Assembly: GCA_964388085.1 (NCBI GenBank)
Contig: CAYLZW010000025.1
Span: forward strand, 1-34,667
Direction: 5' to 3'
DNA length: 34,667 nucleotides
Source of the DNA: CAYLZW01 sp964388085
GTDB lineage: Bacteria; Myxococcota; UBA727; CAYLZW01
Part shown: positions 26,653 through 34,459 of the stretch, piece after piece
Numbering within the stretch: the stretch's first letter is position 1
Layout of the letters: each line of letters opens with the position of its first letter
The notes under the pieces: generated by a model
What the model was told of the DNA's origin: nothing
What the model saw: the letters and a program-made list of their open reading frames with translations, nothing else
Databases searched by the model: none
Program-made: the position numbers and the translations under genes

Positions 26653-27984
26653 CTACGACCGTTTCGGAAGCGTGAAAGCGAGACCGAGCGGGACCAACAG
26701 CAACAGCGCGCACGCGAAGTAGGGCGTCGCCGAGCCGTAGCGCCAGTACAGCGACGCGGCCAACAGCGGCGCCAGCGCACGCGCCAGAGAGCCGAGGGAG
26801 CGAAAGGCGCCGAGCACCTCGCCCTGGCGCTCGCGCGGCGCGTAGAGCGAGACGAGCGCGGTCAGCGACGGCGTCGCGAGCGAGCTGCCGACGCCGAGGA
26901 AGAACAGGCCCGCGTACAAGAGCGCCTCGCGCTGCGCGAGCCCGATGAGGACGAGGCCGGGCACGATGAGCCCGATGCCGACGAGGGCGAGGCGCTTCTC
27001 GCCGAAGCGTGGCGCGAGCTGGCGCACGACGCCGCCCTGCACGACGACGGCGATGAGTCCGACGAACACGAACATCATCGCGTTCGCGAGCGAGGTGTAG
27101 TCGAAGCGATCGTGCGCGAGGAAGGTGAGCGTGAACTCCATGCCGGCGAAGGCGGTGATGAACACGAAGTACACGAGGTTCGTCCGGTTCACGCCCGGCA
27201 CGTCGGTGGGCGCGAACAGGCGCGCGGGGTTCAGCGAGCGCTGCACCGTGCGCTCGCTCGAGCGCTTCGTCTCGGGGAGCTTGCGCCACACCCAGAGGAA
27301 ATTCAGCGCGCTCAGCACGAACGCGCCGAGGGCCGCGCCCGAGAACGGGTTGATGCCGGGCAGCGACGGCAGCAGCAGATCGATGCGCACGAGCGAGAGC
27401 ACGCCGCCGAGCGTGGGCCCGAGGATGAAACCGACGCCGAAGGCGGCGCCGATCATGCCCATGCCCTTGGCGCGGCTCCGCTCGTCCGTGACGTCGGCGA
27501 CGGCCGCGGTGGCGACCGAGAGGTTGCCGGCCATGAGGCCGCCGAGCACGCGCGCGAGCACGAGCAGGGTGAAGCTGCCGGCGAAGAACCACAGCGCGTA
27601 CGAGAGCGTGACGCCGGCGACGGTGACGAGCAGGACCGGCCGCCGCCCGACGCGATCGGACAGCCCTCCCCACAGCGGCGCGGCGATGAACTGCAGCAGG
27701 CTGTAGAGCGAGCCGACGACGCCGCCGAACAGCACGACGGTGTAGTAGTCGGCCTGCTCGCCCGCGGGCGCGAAGGCGCGCAGCGTCTCGAGCAAGCTGC
27801 CGAGCAGCCCCGTGTTGCCCTCGCTGCCGAGGTAGTGCTCGAGCAGCGCGGGGAAGAGCGGGAAGATGAGGGAGAAGCCGACGAGGTCGAGGAAGACGAT
27901 GAGCAGGATGACGGCGAGCCCGCCGCCTCTCGCGCGCTCGCCTCCGTCGCTGCCTGCGTCGTTGCTGGGCGCCGGTTCGTTCAC
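26653..27984 (-). CDS. MFS transporter, TetA-like drug/proton antiporter
   Basis: The 443-residue, 12-segment-type transporter has the MFS motif A GGLSDRVGRRPVLL after the second helix and the motif C-like GFILGPTLGG region. This fits DHA1 exporters such as TetA, but the substrate cannot be predicted. The loop between helices 1 and 2 is long (about 45 residues, from HYLGSEGN to the start of TVVLFGG). GTG 27984 is chosen because AAGGAG lies seven bases upstream. It is divergent from hemL across a 153-base gap. Confidence 0.9.
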   Translation of the reverse strand: MNEPAPSNDAGSDGGERARGGGLAVILLIVFLDLVGFSLIFPLFPALLEHYLGSEGNTGLLGSLLETLRAFAPAGEQADYYTVVLFGGVVGSLYSLLQFIAAPLWGGLSDRVGRRPVLLVTVAGVTLSYALWFFAGSFTLLVLARVLGGLMAGNLSVATAAVADVTDERSRAKGMGMIGAAFGVGFILGPTLGGVLSLVRIDLLLPSLPGINPFSGAALGAFVLSALNFLWVWRKLPETKRSSERTVQRSLNPARLFAPTDVPGVNRTNLVYFVFITAFAGMEFTLTFLAHDRFDYTSLANAMMFVFVGLIAVVVQGGVVRQLAPRFGEKRLALVGIGLIVPGLVLIGLAQREALLYAGLFFLGVGSSLATPSLTALVSLYAPRERQGEVLGAFRSLGSLARALAPLLAASLYWRYGSATPYFACALLLLVPLGLAFTLPKRS

Positions 27985-28137
27985 GCTCTCGCTCCTTATG
28001 GTTCGTCTCGCGGGCGGAACCCTACCGTAGACGCCGGTGACCGTAACAGGCGGGTCCTCACTTGCGAGGCACCCGTCGTCGTATGAGGGTCCGGTCTTTA
28101 GCGTCCCCCGCGAGGGGTAGGCCGGAGGTCTGACGAG
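27985..28137. promoter_or_regulatory. Divergent intergenic region, MFS transporter / hemL
   Basis: This 153-base gap must hold the promoters of both flanking transcripts. A small stem, CCCC (28106-28109) with GGGG (28114-28117) around a GCGA loop, lies just upstream of the hemL ribosome site (GGAGG, 28124-28128). I see no reliable -35/-10 pair or riboswitch. Confidence 0.3.
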
Positions 28138-29433
28138 ATGGAGCGAAAGCGATCCGCCGAGCTGTTCGAGCGCGCCGGCCGTCACCTCGTGGGCGGCGTG
28201 AATTCTCCCGTGCGCGCCTTCCGTGGCGTCGGCGGCAAGCCGCTCTTCCTGGAGCACGCCGAGGGCGCCTACGTCACCGACGTCGATGGCAACGACTACA
28301 TCGACTACGTGCTCTCGTGGGGCCCGCTCATCCTCGGCCACGCGCACAATGACGTCGTCAGGGCCATCGCGCAGCAGGCCTCGCAAGGCACCAGCTTCGG
28401 CGCCCCTTGCGAGCTCGAGATCGAGCTCGCGGAGCTCGTGGTGAAGGCCGTGCCCTCCATCGAGAAGATCCGCTTCGTCTCGTCGGGCACCGAGGCGACC
28501 ATGAGCGCGTTGCGCCTCGCGCGCGGCGCCACCGGCAGGGACGGCATCGTCAAGTGCGAGGGCTGCTACCACGGGCACGCCGACAGCCTGCTCGTGAAGG
28601 CCGGCAGCGGCGTCAGCACGCTCGGCCTGCCGGACTCCCCCGGCGTGCCGCAGGACCTCGCGAAGCACACATTCAACGTGCCCTTCAACGACGCGGACGC
28701 GCTCGAGCGGCTGCTCACGGAGGCCAAGGGACAGCTCGCCTGCGTCATCCTCGAGCCCGTCGCCGGCAACATGGGCTGCGTGCCGCCGCTACCGGGATAC
28801 CTCGAGCGCGTGCGCGAGCTCTGCACCGCGCACGGCGTGCTGCTGATCTTCGACGAGGTGATGACGGGCTTCCGCGTCGCGCTCGGCGGCGCACAGCAGC
28901 ATTACGGCGTCACGCCCGACATCACCTGCTTCGGCAAGGTCATCGGCGGCGGCCTCCCCGTCGGGGCCTTCGGCGCCTCGCGCGATCTGATGGCGAAGCT
29001 CGCGCCCGAGGGCTCCATCTACCAGGCGGGCACGCTCAGCGGGAACCCGCTCGCCATGGCCGCCGGCATCGCGACGCTGAAGCCGCTCTTCGTGAGTGGC
29101 GTGTACGAGCAATTGACGACGACGGCGGAGCGCGTGTCCGAGGGCATGGCCGACGCCGCGCGCGAGGCGGGCATCGACGCCGTCGCCACGCACGCCGGCA
29201 GCATGTTCTCGGTGTTCCTGAAGAAGGAGGTGCCGCGCGACTTCGTCACCGTCAAGGAGGCGGACGCCAAGACCTTCGGCCGCTTCTTCTGGGAGATGCT
29301 CGACCGCGGCGTGTACCTCGCGCCGAGCGCCTTCGAGTCGGGCTTCGTGTCGCTCGCGCACGGCGAGCGCGAGATCACGCGCACCGTCGACGCCGCCAAG
29401 GAAGCGTTCCGCGCGGCCAAGGCGAGCGCGTGA
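28138..29433 (+). CDS. hemL: Glutamate-1-semialdehyde 2,1-aminomutase
   Basis: The 431-residue PLP enzyme forms 5-aminolevulinate, the C5-pathway precursor of heme and other tetrapyrroles. Typical features are VGGVNSPVRAFRGVGG near the start, FVSSGTEATMSALRLAR, CEGCYHGHADSLLVKAGSG, LIFDEVMTGFRV and CFGKVIGGGLPVGAFG with the PLP lysine at Lys267. The length is normal. A GGAGG lies nine bases before ATG 28138. Its TGA overlaps the next ATG as TGATG. Use of the C5 route rather than ALA synthase is implied. Confidence 0.97.
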   Translation: MERKRSAELFERAGRHLVGGVNSPVRAFRGVGGKPLFLEHAEGAYVTDVDGNDYIDYVLSWGPLILGHAHNDVVRAIAQQASQGTSFGAPCELEIELAELVVKAVPSIEKIRFVSSGTEATMSALRLARGATGRDGIVKCEGCYHGHADSLLVKAGSGVSTLGLPDSPGVPQDLAKHTFNVPFNDADALERLLTEAKGQLACVILEPVAGNMGCVPPLPGYLERVRELCTAHGVLLIFDEVMTGFRVALGGAQQHYGVTPDITCFGKVIGGGLPVGAFGASRDLMAKLAPEGSIYQAGTLSGNPLAMAAGIATLKPLFVSGVYEQLTTTAERVSEGMADAAREAGIDAVATHAGSMFSVFLKKEVPRDFVTVKEADAKTFGRFFWEMLDRGVYLAPSAFESGFVSLAHGEREITRTVDAAKEAFRAAKASA

Positions 29434-30155
29434 TGCCGTCGCCTCGTCGTCGAGCGGCGGCCGCGCTCGCGGTGGGGCTCGCGGGCGTGCTCGTCGCCGT
29501 CGTGCTGCTGCGCCAGCAGCCGGACGACGTGGTCACGCTCGAGCAGGCGAACGCGGCGACCGAGGCACCGGCACAGAAGCTCGTGCTCGCTCCTCCGCCG
29601 AGGACCGCGGAGGACGCAAGACGGGCGGCCGCAAAGCGCGAGCCCCTCGCCGCTGCGGAGGGCACGAAGGCCACGGCTCCGTCTGGCGATGTCAGCGCGT
29701 CGTCGAATCACGACGTCGAGGAGAGAGAGTCCGCCGCCGCCACCGATCGAGCCACGACAGAAGGCGCGCCCGTCGACGCTCCGCCGGAGGCGAAGCGGCC
29801 CACGGGCAGCGTCGACCGCCAGGCGATCAAGGACGCCATGACGCGCATGAAGCCGCTCATCCGCGCCTGCTACGAACAGGGCCTCAAGCACGACCCCTCG
29901 CTCGCCGGCCGCGTCGTCGTCGAGTTCGAGATCAGCGGCGAAGAGGGCAAAGGCGTCGTCAAGCAGGGCAGCGTCGTCGAGAGCGAGGCCGCGTCGCCCT
30001 TCTTCGAGGCCTGTGTGCTGCAGAAGGTGTCCGGCCTCGACGCGCCCGCGCCCGAAGGCGGCGGGGTCGTCAAGGTGCGCTATCCGTTCCTGTTCGATCC
30101 CGGCGGCGGCTTTGGGGGAGAGCCTCCCGCCAGCAACGACAACGAGACCCCATGA
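29433..30155 (+). CDS. Anchored AgmX/PglI C-terminal-domain protein
   Basis: The 240-residue product has one N-terminal transmembrane anchor (about residues 8-26, AALAVGLAGVLVAVVLL), an Ala/Glu/Thr-rich linker (about 30-130) and a C-terminal domain. That domain (SVDRQAIKDAMTRMKPLIRACYEQGL ... GRVVVEFEI ... FFEACVLQKVSGL ... VVKVRYPFLF) is the AgmX/PglI C-terminal type. It resembles a TonB C-terminus and is abundant in Myxococcota, where AgmX is linked to gliding motility. Two conserved Cys (CYEQG and CVLQK) may pair. It overlaps hemL at its start (TGATG) and larC at its end (ATGA). Its role in this operon is unknown. Confidence 0.82.
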   Translation: MPSPRRRAAAALAVGLAGVLVAVVLLRQQPDDVVTLEQANAATEAPAQKLVLAPPPRTAEDARRAAAKREPLAAAEGTKATAPSGDVSASSNHDVEERESAAATDRATTEGAPVDAPPEAKRPTGSVDRQAIKDAMTRMKPLIRACYEQGLKHDPSLAGRVVVEFEISGEEGKGVVKQGSVVESEAASPFFEACVLQKVSGLDAPAPEGGGVVKVRYPFLFDPGGGFGGEPPASNDNETP

Positions 30156-31336
30156 CGCGCGCGCTCTACCTCGACTGCTACAGCGGCATCAGCGGCAATA
30201 TGTTCTTCGGCGCCATGCTGCAGCTCGGCCTCGACGAAGCGGCCTGGCGCGCCGTGCTCGCTCGGCTGCCCATCGAGGGCATCGAGGTCGTGGTCGAGAG
30301 CGTGGACAAGCGCGGCGTGCGGGCGCTGCACGGCGAGGTGCGCCACCCCGAGCAGCACGCGCACCGCCACCTCAGCGACGTGCTCGAGGTGCTGAAGCGC
30401 GCGCAGCTCGAGGACGCCGTGTTCACGCGCGCCGAGCGCATCTTCGCGCGCCTCGCCGAAGCGGAGGCGGAGGTGCACGGCAGCAGCATCGACGAAGTGC
30501 ACTTTCACGAGGTGGGCGCCATCGACGCCATCGTCGATGTGCTGAGCGCCGCCTGGTTCCTCGAGGCGGCCAAGGTCGAGCGCGTGCTGTGCTCGCCGGT
30601 GCGCACGGGCTTCGGCCTCGTGAAGTGCGAGCACGGCCTCATGCCGGTACCCGCCCCCGCCACGGCGCTGCTCCTCCGCGGGGTGCCGAGCTACGCCGGT
30701 GACGTCGAGGGAGAGCTCTGCACGCCGACGGGGGCGGCCATCCTGGCGGCCAGCGTCGACGAGTACGGCCGCCAGCCGCCCATGGTCATCGAGCGCGTCG
30801 GTTGGGGCGCCGGCACGCGCGACGCGCCCTTTCCGAACTGCCTGCGCGCGCTGCTCGGCACCCTCGAGCGCACGAGCGGCTCGCGCGCGGGGAACGGACG
30901 CGTCGACGAGGTCTTGCTCGAGGTTGAGGCCCACGTCGACGACATGACCGGCGAGGACCTCGGCTTCCTCGTCGAAGAGCTCCTGCAGGGGCCGGCCGTG
31001 GACGCGCTCGTGATCCCCGCGGTCGGCAAGAAGAGCCGCCCGGCGCACGTGGTCCGGGCCCTCGCGCTTCCAGAAGACGAAGGCCGGCTGCTCGACGTCC
31101 TGTTCGCTCGCTCGAGCACGCTCGGCGCGCGCGTTCGCCTCGATCGGCGCGTCAGGCTCGTTCGTGACGACGTGGTCGTGCGCACGTCCGCGGGCCCCGT
31201 CCGCGCCAAGCGCACGGCGGACGGTCGGCTGCGGCCCGAGCATGACGACCTCGCGAGGCTGGCGCGAGACAGCGGCCGCTCGCTGGCGGAGCTGCGGGCC
31301 GAGGCCCAGCGCGGCGAACCAGACGGACCGGCCTGA
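30152..31336 (+). CDS. larC: Nickel pincer cofactor biosynthesis protein LarC
   Basis: The 394-residue protein matches LarC (UPF0272): LYLDCYSGISGNMFFGAML at the start, VHFHEVGAIDAIVDV, PVRTGFG, HGLMPVPAPATALLL, ELCTPTGAAILA and EAHVDDMTGEDLGFL. LarC inserts nickel into the pyridinium dithio-mononucleotide cofactor of lactate racemase and related enzymes, using CTP. In Lactobacillus it is made through a programmed frameshift; here it is one continuous frame. The start overlaps the upstream stop (ATGA). LarA, LarB and LarE are not in the window, so the cofactor user is unknown. Confidence 0.93.
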   Translation: MTRALYLDCYSGISGNMFFGAMLQLGLDEAAWRAVLARLPIEGIEVVVESVDKRGVRALHGEVRHPEQHAHRHLSDVLEVLKRAQLEDAVFTRAERIFARLAEAEAEVHGSSIDEVHFHEVGAIDAIVDVLSAAWFLEAAKVERVLCSPVRTGFGLVKCEHGLMPVPAPATALLLRGVPSYAGDVEGELCTPTGAAILAASVDEYGRQPPMVIERVGWGAGTRDAPFPNCLRALLGTLERTSGSRAGNGRVDEVLLEVEAHVDDMTGEDLGFLVEELLQGPAVDALVIPAVGKKSRPAHVVRALALPEDEGRLLDVLFARSSTLGARVRLDRRVRLVRDDVVVRTSAGPVRAKRTADGRLRPEHDDLARLARDSGRSLAELRAEAQRGEPDGPA

Positions 31337-31376
31337 CGGGTCTTGCGGCCGGCCAAAGGTCTGTCACGCTCGGGGG

Positions 31377-32063
31377 ATGAAGAAGCATCACCTGGCGTTC
31401 CCCTTCGCGGCTCTCCTCTTCCTCCTCGGCTGTCCCAACGTGGACACCGGCAGCAGCACCGACGACGGCGGCGTTGAAGTGCTCGACAGCGGCACGGGCG
31501 GCGAAGGCGAAGGCGAAGGTGAGGGAGAAGGCGAGGGTGAAGGCGAAGGTGAGGGTGAGGGCGAAGGCGAGGGCGAGGGCGAGGGCGAAGGCGAGACCGA
31601 CGGCGGCATCCAGCTTCCTGACGCCGGCTTCGCCGAATACGCGGGCCTCGCGGAGACAGGCGTTCTCTGCGGCGATCCGCTCAGCGCCTGCGATCAGGGC
31701 GTCGCTTGTTGCGCCGTGTTCGACATCACCTCATTGAGCTTGGCAGGCACGTGTTCCGCGAACGGCGACGCCACCTGTGACGAGGGGTATCAGATCGCTT
31801 GCGACGGCAACGAGGACTGCAACGCGGGCGGCGGTGAGGTGTGTTGCGTCGCCGCGATTCAGCAGGCGATTAGCGGTGGCGACCTGAGGAGCGAGTGCGT
31901 GCCTGCGGCCGAGTGTGTCGATCAGCCAGCACCGGACGAGGAGAGCCGTGACCAGGCGTGCATCAACAGCGACGAGTGCCCGGGCGCTGAGCTGTGCTGT
32001 GGCATCGACTCCCCGGTTGCGTTGCCCATCGACATCGGCGTCTGCGCACCCGCATGTGAGTGA
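31377..32063 (+). CDS. GE-stalk, cysteine-rich lipoprotein (short-stalk paralog)
   Basis: The 228-residue product has a lipoprotein signal ending LLGC with Cys19, an Asp/Gly/Ser linker, exactly 16 Gly-Glu dipeptides and a C-terminal domain with 18 cysteines. That domain holds three modules of the form C-x5/6-C-x5/7-C-C-x14/16-C: CGDPLSAC-DQGVACC, CDGNEDC-NAGGGEVCC and CINSDEC-PGAELCC. Paired cysteines outside the cytoplasm suggest a disulfide-locked head on a flexible acidic stalk. The ribosome site is poor (a G-run touches the ATG). The family is unknown to me; cysteine spacing loosely recalls WAP-type domains. It lies 40 bases after larC and is followed by a strong terminator. Confidence 0.75.
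   Translation: MKKHHLAFPFAALLFLLGCPNVDTGSSTDDGGVEVLDSGTGGEGEGEGEGEGEGEGEGEGEGEGEGEGEGEGETDGGIQLPDAGFAEYAGLAETGVLCGDPLSACDQGVACCAVFDITSLSLAGTCSANGDATCDEGYQIACDGNEDCNAGGGEVCCVAAIQQAISGGDLRSECVPAAECVDQPAPDEESRDQACINSDECPGAELCCGIDSPVALPIDIGVCAPACE
31500..31595 (+). repeat. (GGN-GAR)16 tract encoding Gly-Glu repeats
   Basis: Sixteen hexamers with mixed synonymous codons (GGC/GGT/GGA with GAA/GAG) encode Gly-Glu. The synonymous variation suggests an old tract kept for the protein sequence rather than a fresh slippage product. Confidence 0.95.
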
Positions 32064-32089
32064 CGACGCTCCAACACGCTGATGTCATC

Positions 32090-32119
32090 AGAACGGCGGG
32101 CCATCGAGCCCGCCGTTCT
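32090..32119 (+). terminator. Strong intrinsic-type terminator between the two lipoprotein genes
   Basis: AGAACGGCGGG (32090-32100) and CCCGCCGTTCT (32109-32119) form a perfect 11-bp stem around an 8-base loop, 27 bases after the first lipoprotein stop. The 3' side continues TTCTCTTG, only partly T-rich. It separates the two paralogs into independent transcripts. Confidence 0.78.
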
Positions 32120-32170
32120 CTTGCCGGGCGTCCCATTTGCGCGCGTGAGCCCGTCTGTCACTATGGAGCC

Positions 32171-33088
32171 ATGACGAAACACCTGCCCTTCCCCCTCATT
32201 GCCCTTGTGCTCCTCGTCGTCGGTTGCCCGTCCATGCCTCCCGGCGTCCCCGACACGGACGGCGGCACCGTCGGCGTCGCTGACGCTGGTGGTGAGGGTG
32301 AGGGTGAAGGTGAGGGCGAAGGCGAAGGTGAGGGTGAGGGTGAGGGCGAGGGTGAGGGCGAAGGCGAAGGCGAGCTCGACGCGGGCGTAGACGCCGGTGA
32401 CGACGTCGACGCCGGTGACGACGTTGACGCCGGTGATGACGTTGACGCCGGTGATGACATCGACGCTGGCGGCGAAGGGGAAGGCGAGGGAGAAGGGGAA
32501 GGCGAAGGCGAAGGCGAAGGCGAAGGTGAAGGAGAGGGCGAAGGCGAAGGCGAAGGAGAAGGCGAGGGAGAGGGAGAGGGAGAGGGCGAAGGTGAAGGAG
32601 AAGGCGAGGGAGAGGGAGAGGGAGAGGGAGAGGGAGAGGGAGAGGGCGAAGGAGAAGGCGATTACGACGGCACCGCGGAGACCGGCGTGCGCTGCGGTGA
32701 CACGCTCGATCCCTGCGCTCCCGGAGCCGCCTGCTGCGTCAACATCGTCTTCCAGCCCTTCGGCCTGTCGGGCACCTGCTCCGCGACGACGGATGGCGAG
32801 TGCGCCAGCGGCTACACGGTCGGCTGCGACGGCAACGAGGACTGCCCCACGAGCGGCGAGGTCTGCTGCGTGATGGGGATTGAACAGGCGGGCGCAAACC
32901 CGACGAGCGTACGCGGCGAGTGCCTGCCGGCGGGCGAGTGTGCCGACGTCACCACGCCCGCCCCGCAGAGCCGCGACCAGGCCTGCGTCAACACAGCGGA
33001 GTGCCCCGGCAGCGAGGTCTGCTGCGGCATGGACGTCGGCTTCGCGCTGCCCATCGACATGGGCGTGTGTCAGCCGCTCTGCCAGTAG
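32171..33088 (+). CDS. GE-stalk, cysteine-rich lipoprotein (long-stalk paralog)
   Basis: The 305-residue product repeats the plan of its neighbour: signal ending VVGC with Cys19, then a stalk, then an 18-cysteine head. The stalk has 14 Gly-Glu dipeptides, an Asp-rich block of VDAGDD repeats, and 31 more Gly-Glu dipeptides. The head has the same three C-C-CC-C modules (CGDTLDPC-APGAACC, CDGNEDC-PTSGEVCC, CVNTAEC-PGSEVCC), with every cysteine matched in order. The heads are clearly paralogous while the stalks differ in length. GGAG lies only two bases before ATG 32171. It converges with the sensor kinase gene. Function is unknown. Confidence 0.78.
   Translation: MTKHLPFPLIALVLLVVGCPSMPPGVPDTDGGTVGVADAGGEGEGEGEGEGEGEGEGEGEGEGEGEGELDAGVDAGDDVDAGDDVDAGDDVDAGDDIDAGGEGEGEGEGEGEGEGEGEGEGEGEGEGEGEGEGEGEGEGEGEGEGEGEGEGEGEGEGEGEGEGDYDGTAETGVRCGDTLDPCAPGAACCVNIVFQPFGLSGTCSATTDGECASGYTVGCDGNEDCPTSGEVCCVMGIEQAGANPTSVRGECLPAGECADVTTPAPQSRDQACVNTAECPGSEVCCGMDVGFALPIDMGVCQPLCQ
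32291..32374 (+). repeat. (GGN-GAR)14 tract
   Basis: Fourteen in-frame hexamers encode Gly-Glu. They use mostly GGT/GGC with GAG/GAA and form the first part of the long stalk. Confidence 0.95.
32387..32470 (+). repeat. 18-bp tandem repeats encoding VDAGDD
   Basis: Four 18-bp units (starts 32387, 32405, 32423, 32441) encode Val-Asp-Ala-Gly-Asp-Asp, followed by a partial fifth (Ile-Asp-Ala-Gly). They are nearly identical at the DNA level, so the block probably expanded recently. Closely spaced Asp residues could bind divalent cations, which is inference. Confidence 0.92.
32471..32656 (+). repeat. (GGN-GAR)31 tract with two G-quadruplex motifs
   Basis: Thirty-one in-frame Gly-Glu hexamers. The coding strand is almost all purine. 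Runs of GGG separated by AGA occur four times at 32566-32586 and seven times at 32608-32646, both satisfying the usual G3-N(1-7) quadruplex rule. The identical hexamers here suggest recent expansion. Confidence 0.93.
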
Positions 33089-33098
33089 AGCGGCACGT

Positions 33099-34307
33099 TC
33101 AGCCGCTGTAGCGCGCCACCGCGGGGGGCGTCGCCATCGGTTGGCTGGCGATGCTGGCGACCGGGAGCGTGAAACAGAACACGGCTCCCGGCCCCCCCGA
33201 CGGTGGCTCGAGCCAGAGCTGTCCGCCGTGCGCCTCGACGATGCCGCGCGCGATGGAGAGGCCGAGGCCGGCTCCGTCGCGCTGCCCGTCCGCTCCCTTG
33301 TAGAAGCGCTCGAACAGGTGTGGCGCCTCGGCCTCCGGCACGCCCGGTCCCTCGTCGCTGACCGAGAAGCGCACCCCGGCGCTGGCCTGCTCGACGAGGA
33401 TGGAGAGCTTGCCGCCGGCGGGGCTCTGGCGCGCGGCGTTCCGCAAGAGATTGCAGAGCACCTGCTGCACGCGATCGCCATCGACGTCGACGTCCGGCAG
33501 CGCGGGGTCGACCTTCACTTCGATATAGTGGCGAGCGTCGATACAAGCGTTGGCCACCGCGAACGCCTCGCGCGCCAGCTCCCCGGGGTCGAGCGGCTGG
33601 CGCTGCAGCGTCAGGGTGCCGCGCTCGATGGCGGCGTCGTCGAGCAGATCGCCGATGAGCCGGTTCATGCGCGAGACGGCGCGCTTGATGTGCTGCTCGC
33701 AGCGCGCGCGCTCCGTCGGCTGCTCGCTCATGGCCATCAGCGCCGCCGCCTGCGTGATCACGTTCAGCGGGTTGCGCAGATCGTGGGAGACGACGGCGAG
33801 CAGATCCTCGCGCTGCTGGACGGCCTGCTCGCGCTCCTCGAACAAGCGCGTGCTCTCGAGCGCGACCGCGGCCCAGGGGGCGATGCCCGCCGCGATGAGC
33901 GAGTCCCGCTCTGCCAGCGTCGCGCGCCGCCGCTCGAAGGCACAGCGCAGCGCGCGCACGAGCGTCCCTCCGCTCCCCTGCGTCGTCGAGAGAGAGTCAT
34001 CCGCCCCGGCGCGCAGCGCCTCGATCTCGCTCCCCCCGTCGGAGCAGGCGCCGAGCAGCACGAGGGCCGCGTCGTGCGTGGCCTGCCGCAGCGTCCGCAG
34101 CGTGGCGTGAGGGCGCGGCGAGGTGCTCCCCGTGGCAGAGAGCGCGGCGTCGAGCAGCACCACGTCGACCGGACGCTGCAACGCAAGGAGCGCCTCACCG
34201 AGCGTGTGGACCCAGTGGAGCTCGGCCTGTAGGTCGTCGGCGGCGGCCAGTTGATCGCGAAGGAGCCGCGCGGCGGGCACGTCCTCCGCGACGAGCAGAA
34301 TGCGCAT
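33099..34307 (-). CDS. Hybrid sensor histidine kinase with N-terminal receiver domain
   Basis: The 402-residue soluble protein starts with a receiver domain (about residues 1-125; VAEDVPAARLL, phosphoacceptor-position Asp53 in VVLLDAALS). A linker helix leads to HisKA with the phospho-His175 in VVSHDLRNPLNVI. The HATPase domain has the N-box LCNLLRNAARQSP, DEGPGVPE and GAGLGLSIARGIVEAHGG. Near GADDSLSTTQ the receiver lacks the conserved lysine that normally follows, so its phosphorylation may be weak or absent. There is no membrane segment or extra sensor domain. AGGGG lies about nine bases before ATG 34307. No response-regulator output gene is adjacent. It converges with the long-stalk lipoprotein gene with a 10-base gap; a 6-bp stem (AGCGGC/GCCGCT) lies there. 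Confidence 0.9.
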   Translation of the reverse strand: MRILLVAEDVPAARLLRDQLAAADDLQAELHWVHTLGEALLALQRPVDVVLLDAALSATGSTSPRPHATLRTLRQATHDAALVLLGACSDGGSEIEALRAGADDSLSTTQGSGGTLVRALRCAFERRRATLAERDSLIAAGIAPWAAVALESTRLFEEREQAVQQREDLLAVVSHDLRNPLNVITQAAALMAMSEQPTERARCEQHIKRAVSRMNRLIGDLLDDAAIERGTLTLQRQPLDPGELAREAFAVANACIDARHYIEVKVDPALPDVDVDGDRVQQVLCNLLRNAARQSPAGGKLSILVEQASAGVRFSVSDEGPGVPEAEAPHLFERFYKGADGQRDGAGLGLSIARGIVEAHGGQLWLEPPSGGPGAVFCFTLPVASIASQPMATPPAVARYSG

Positions 34308-34459
34308 GCTCGTTCCCCTCGTGAGAGTCGCTCTTCGGTGTGCCTACGCGCGTGTGCCGCGCCCGCGATCCGATGTAACGCAATCGAGCAGCGACGACAC
34401 AGCGCAATGATTACGGACGCACCGATGGGCGCCGCGCGCCGCCGCCGACGACGCTGCGC

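Noticed and set aside
31500..32656. CRISPR-like array
   Set aside because: The repeats are coding hexamers and 18-mers with no spacers, in frame inside two lipoprotein genes.
31922..33481. Long minus-strand frame across the GE repeats, with Ser/Phe/Ala/Leu-rich repeats
   Set aside because: It is the antisense reading of the Gly-Glu hexamer tract and part of the sensor kinase gene; it has no ribosome site or recognisable domain.
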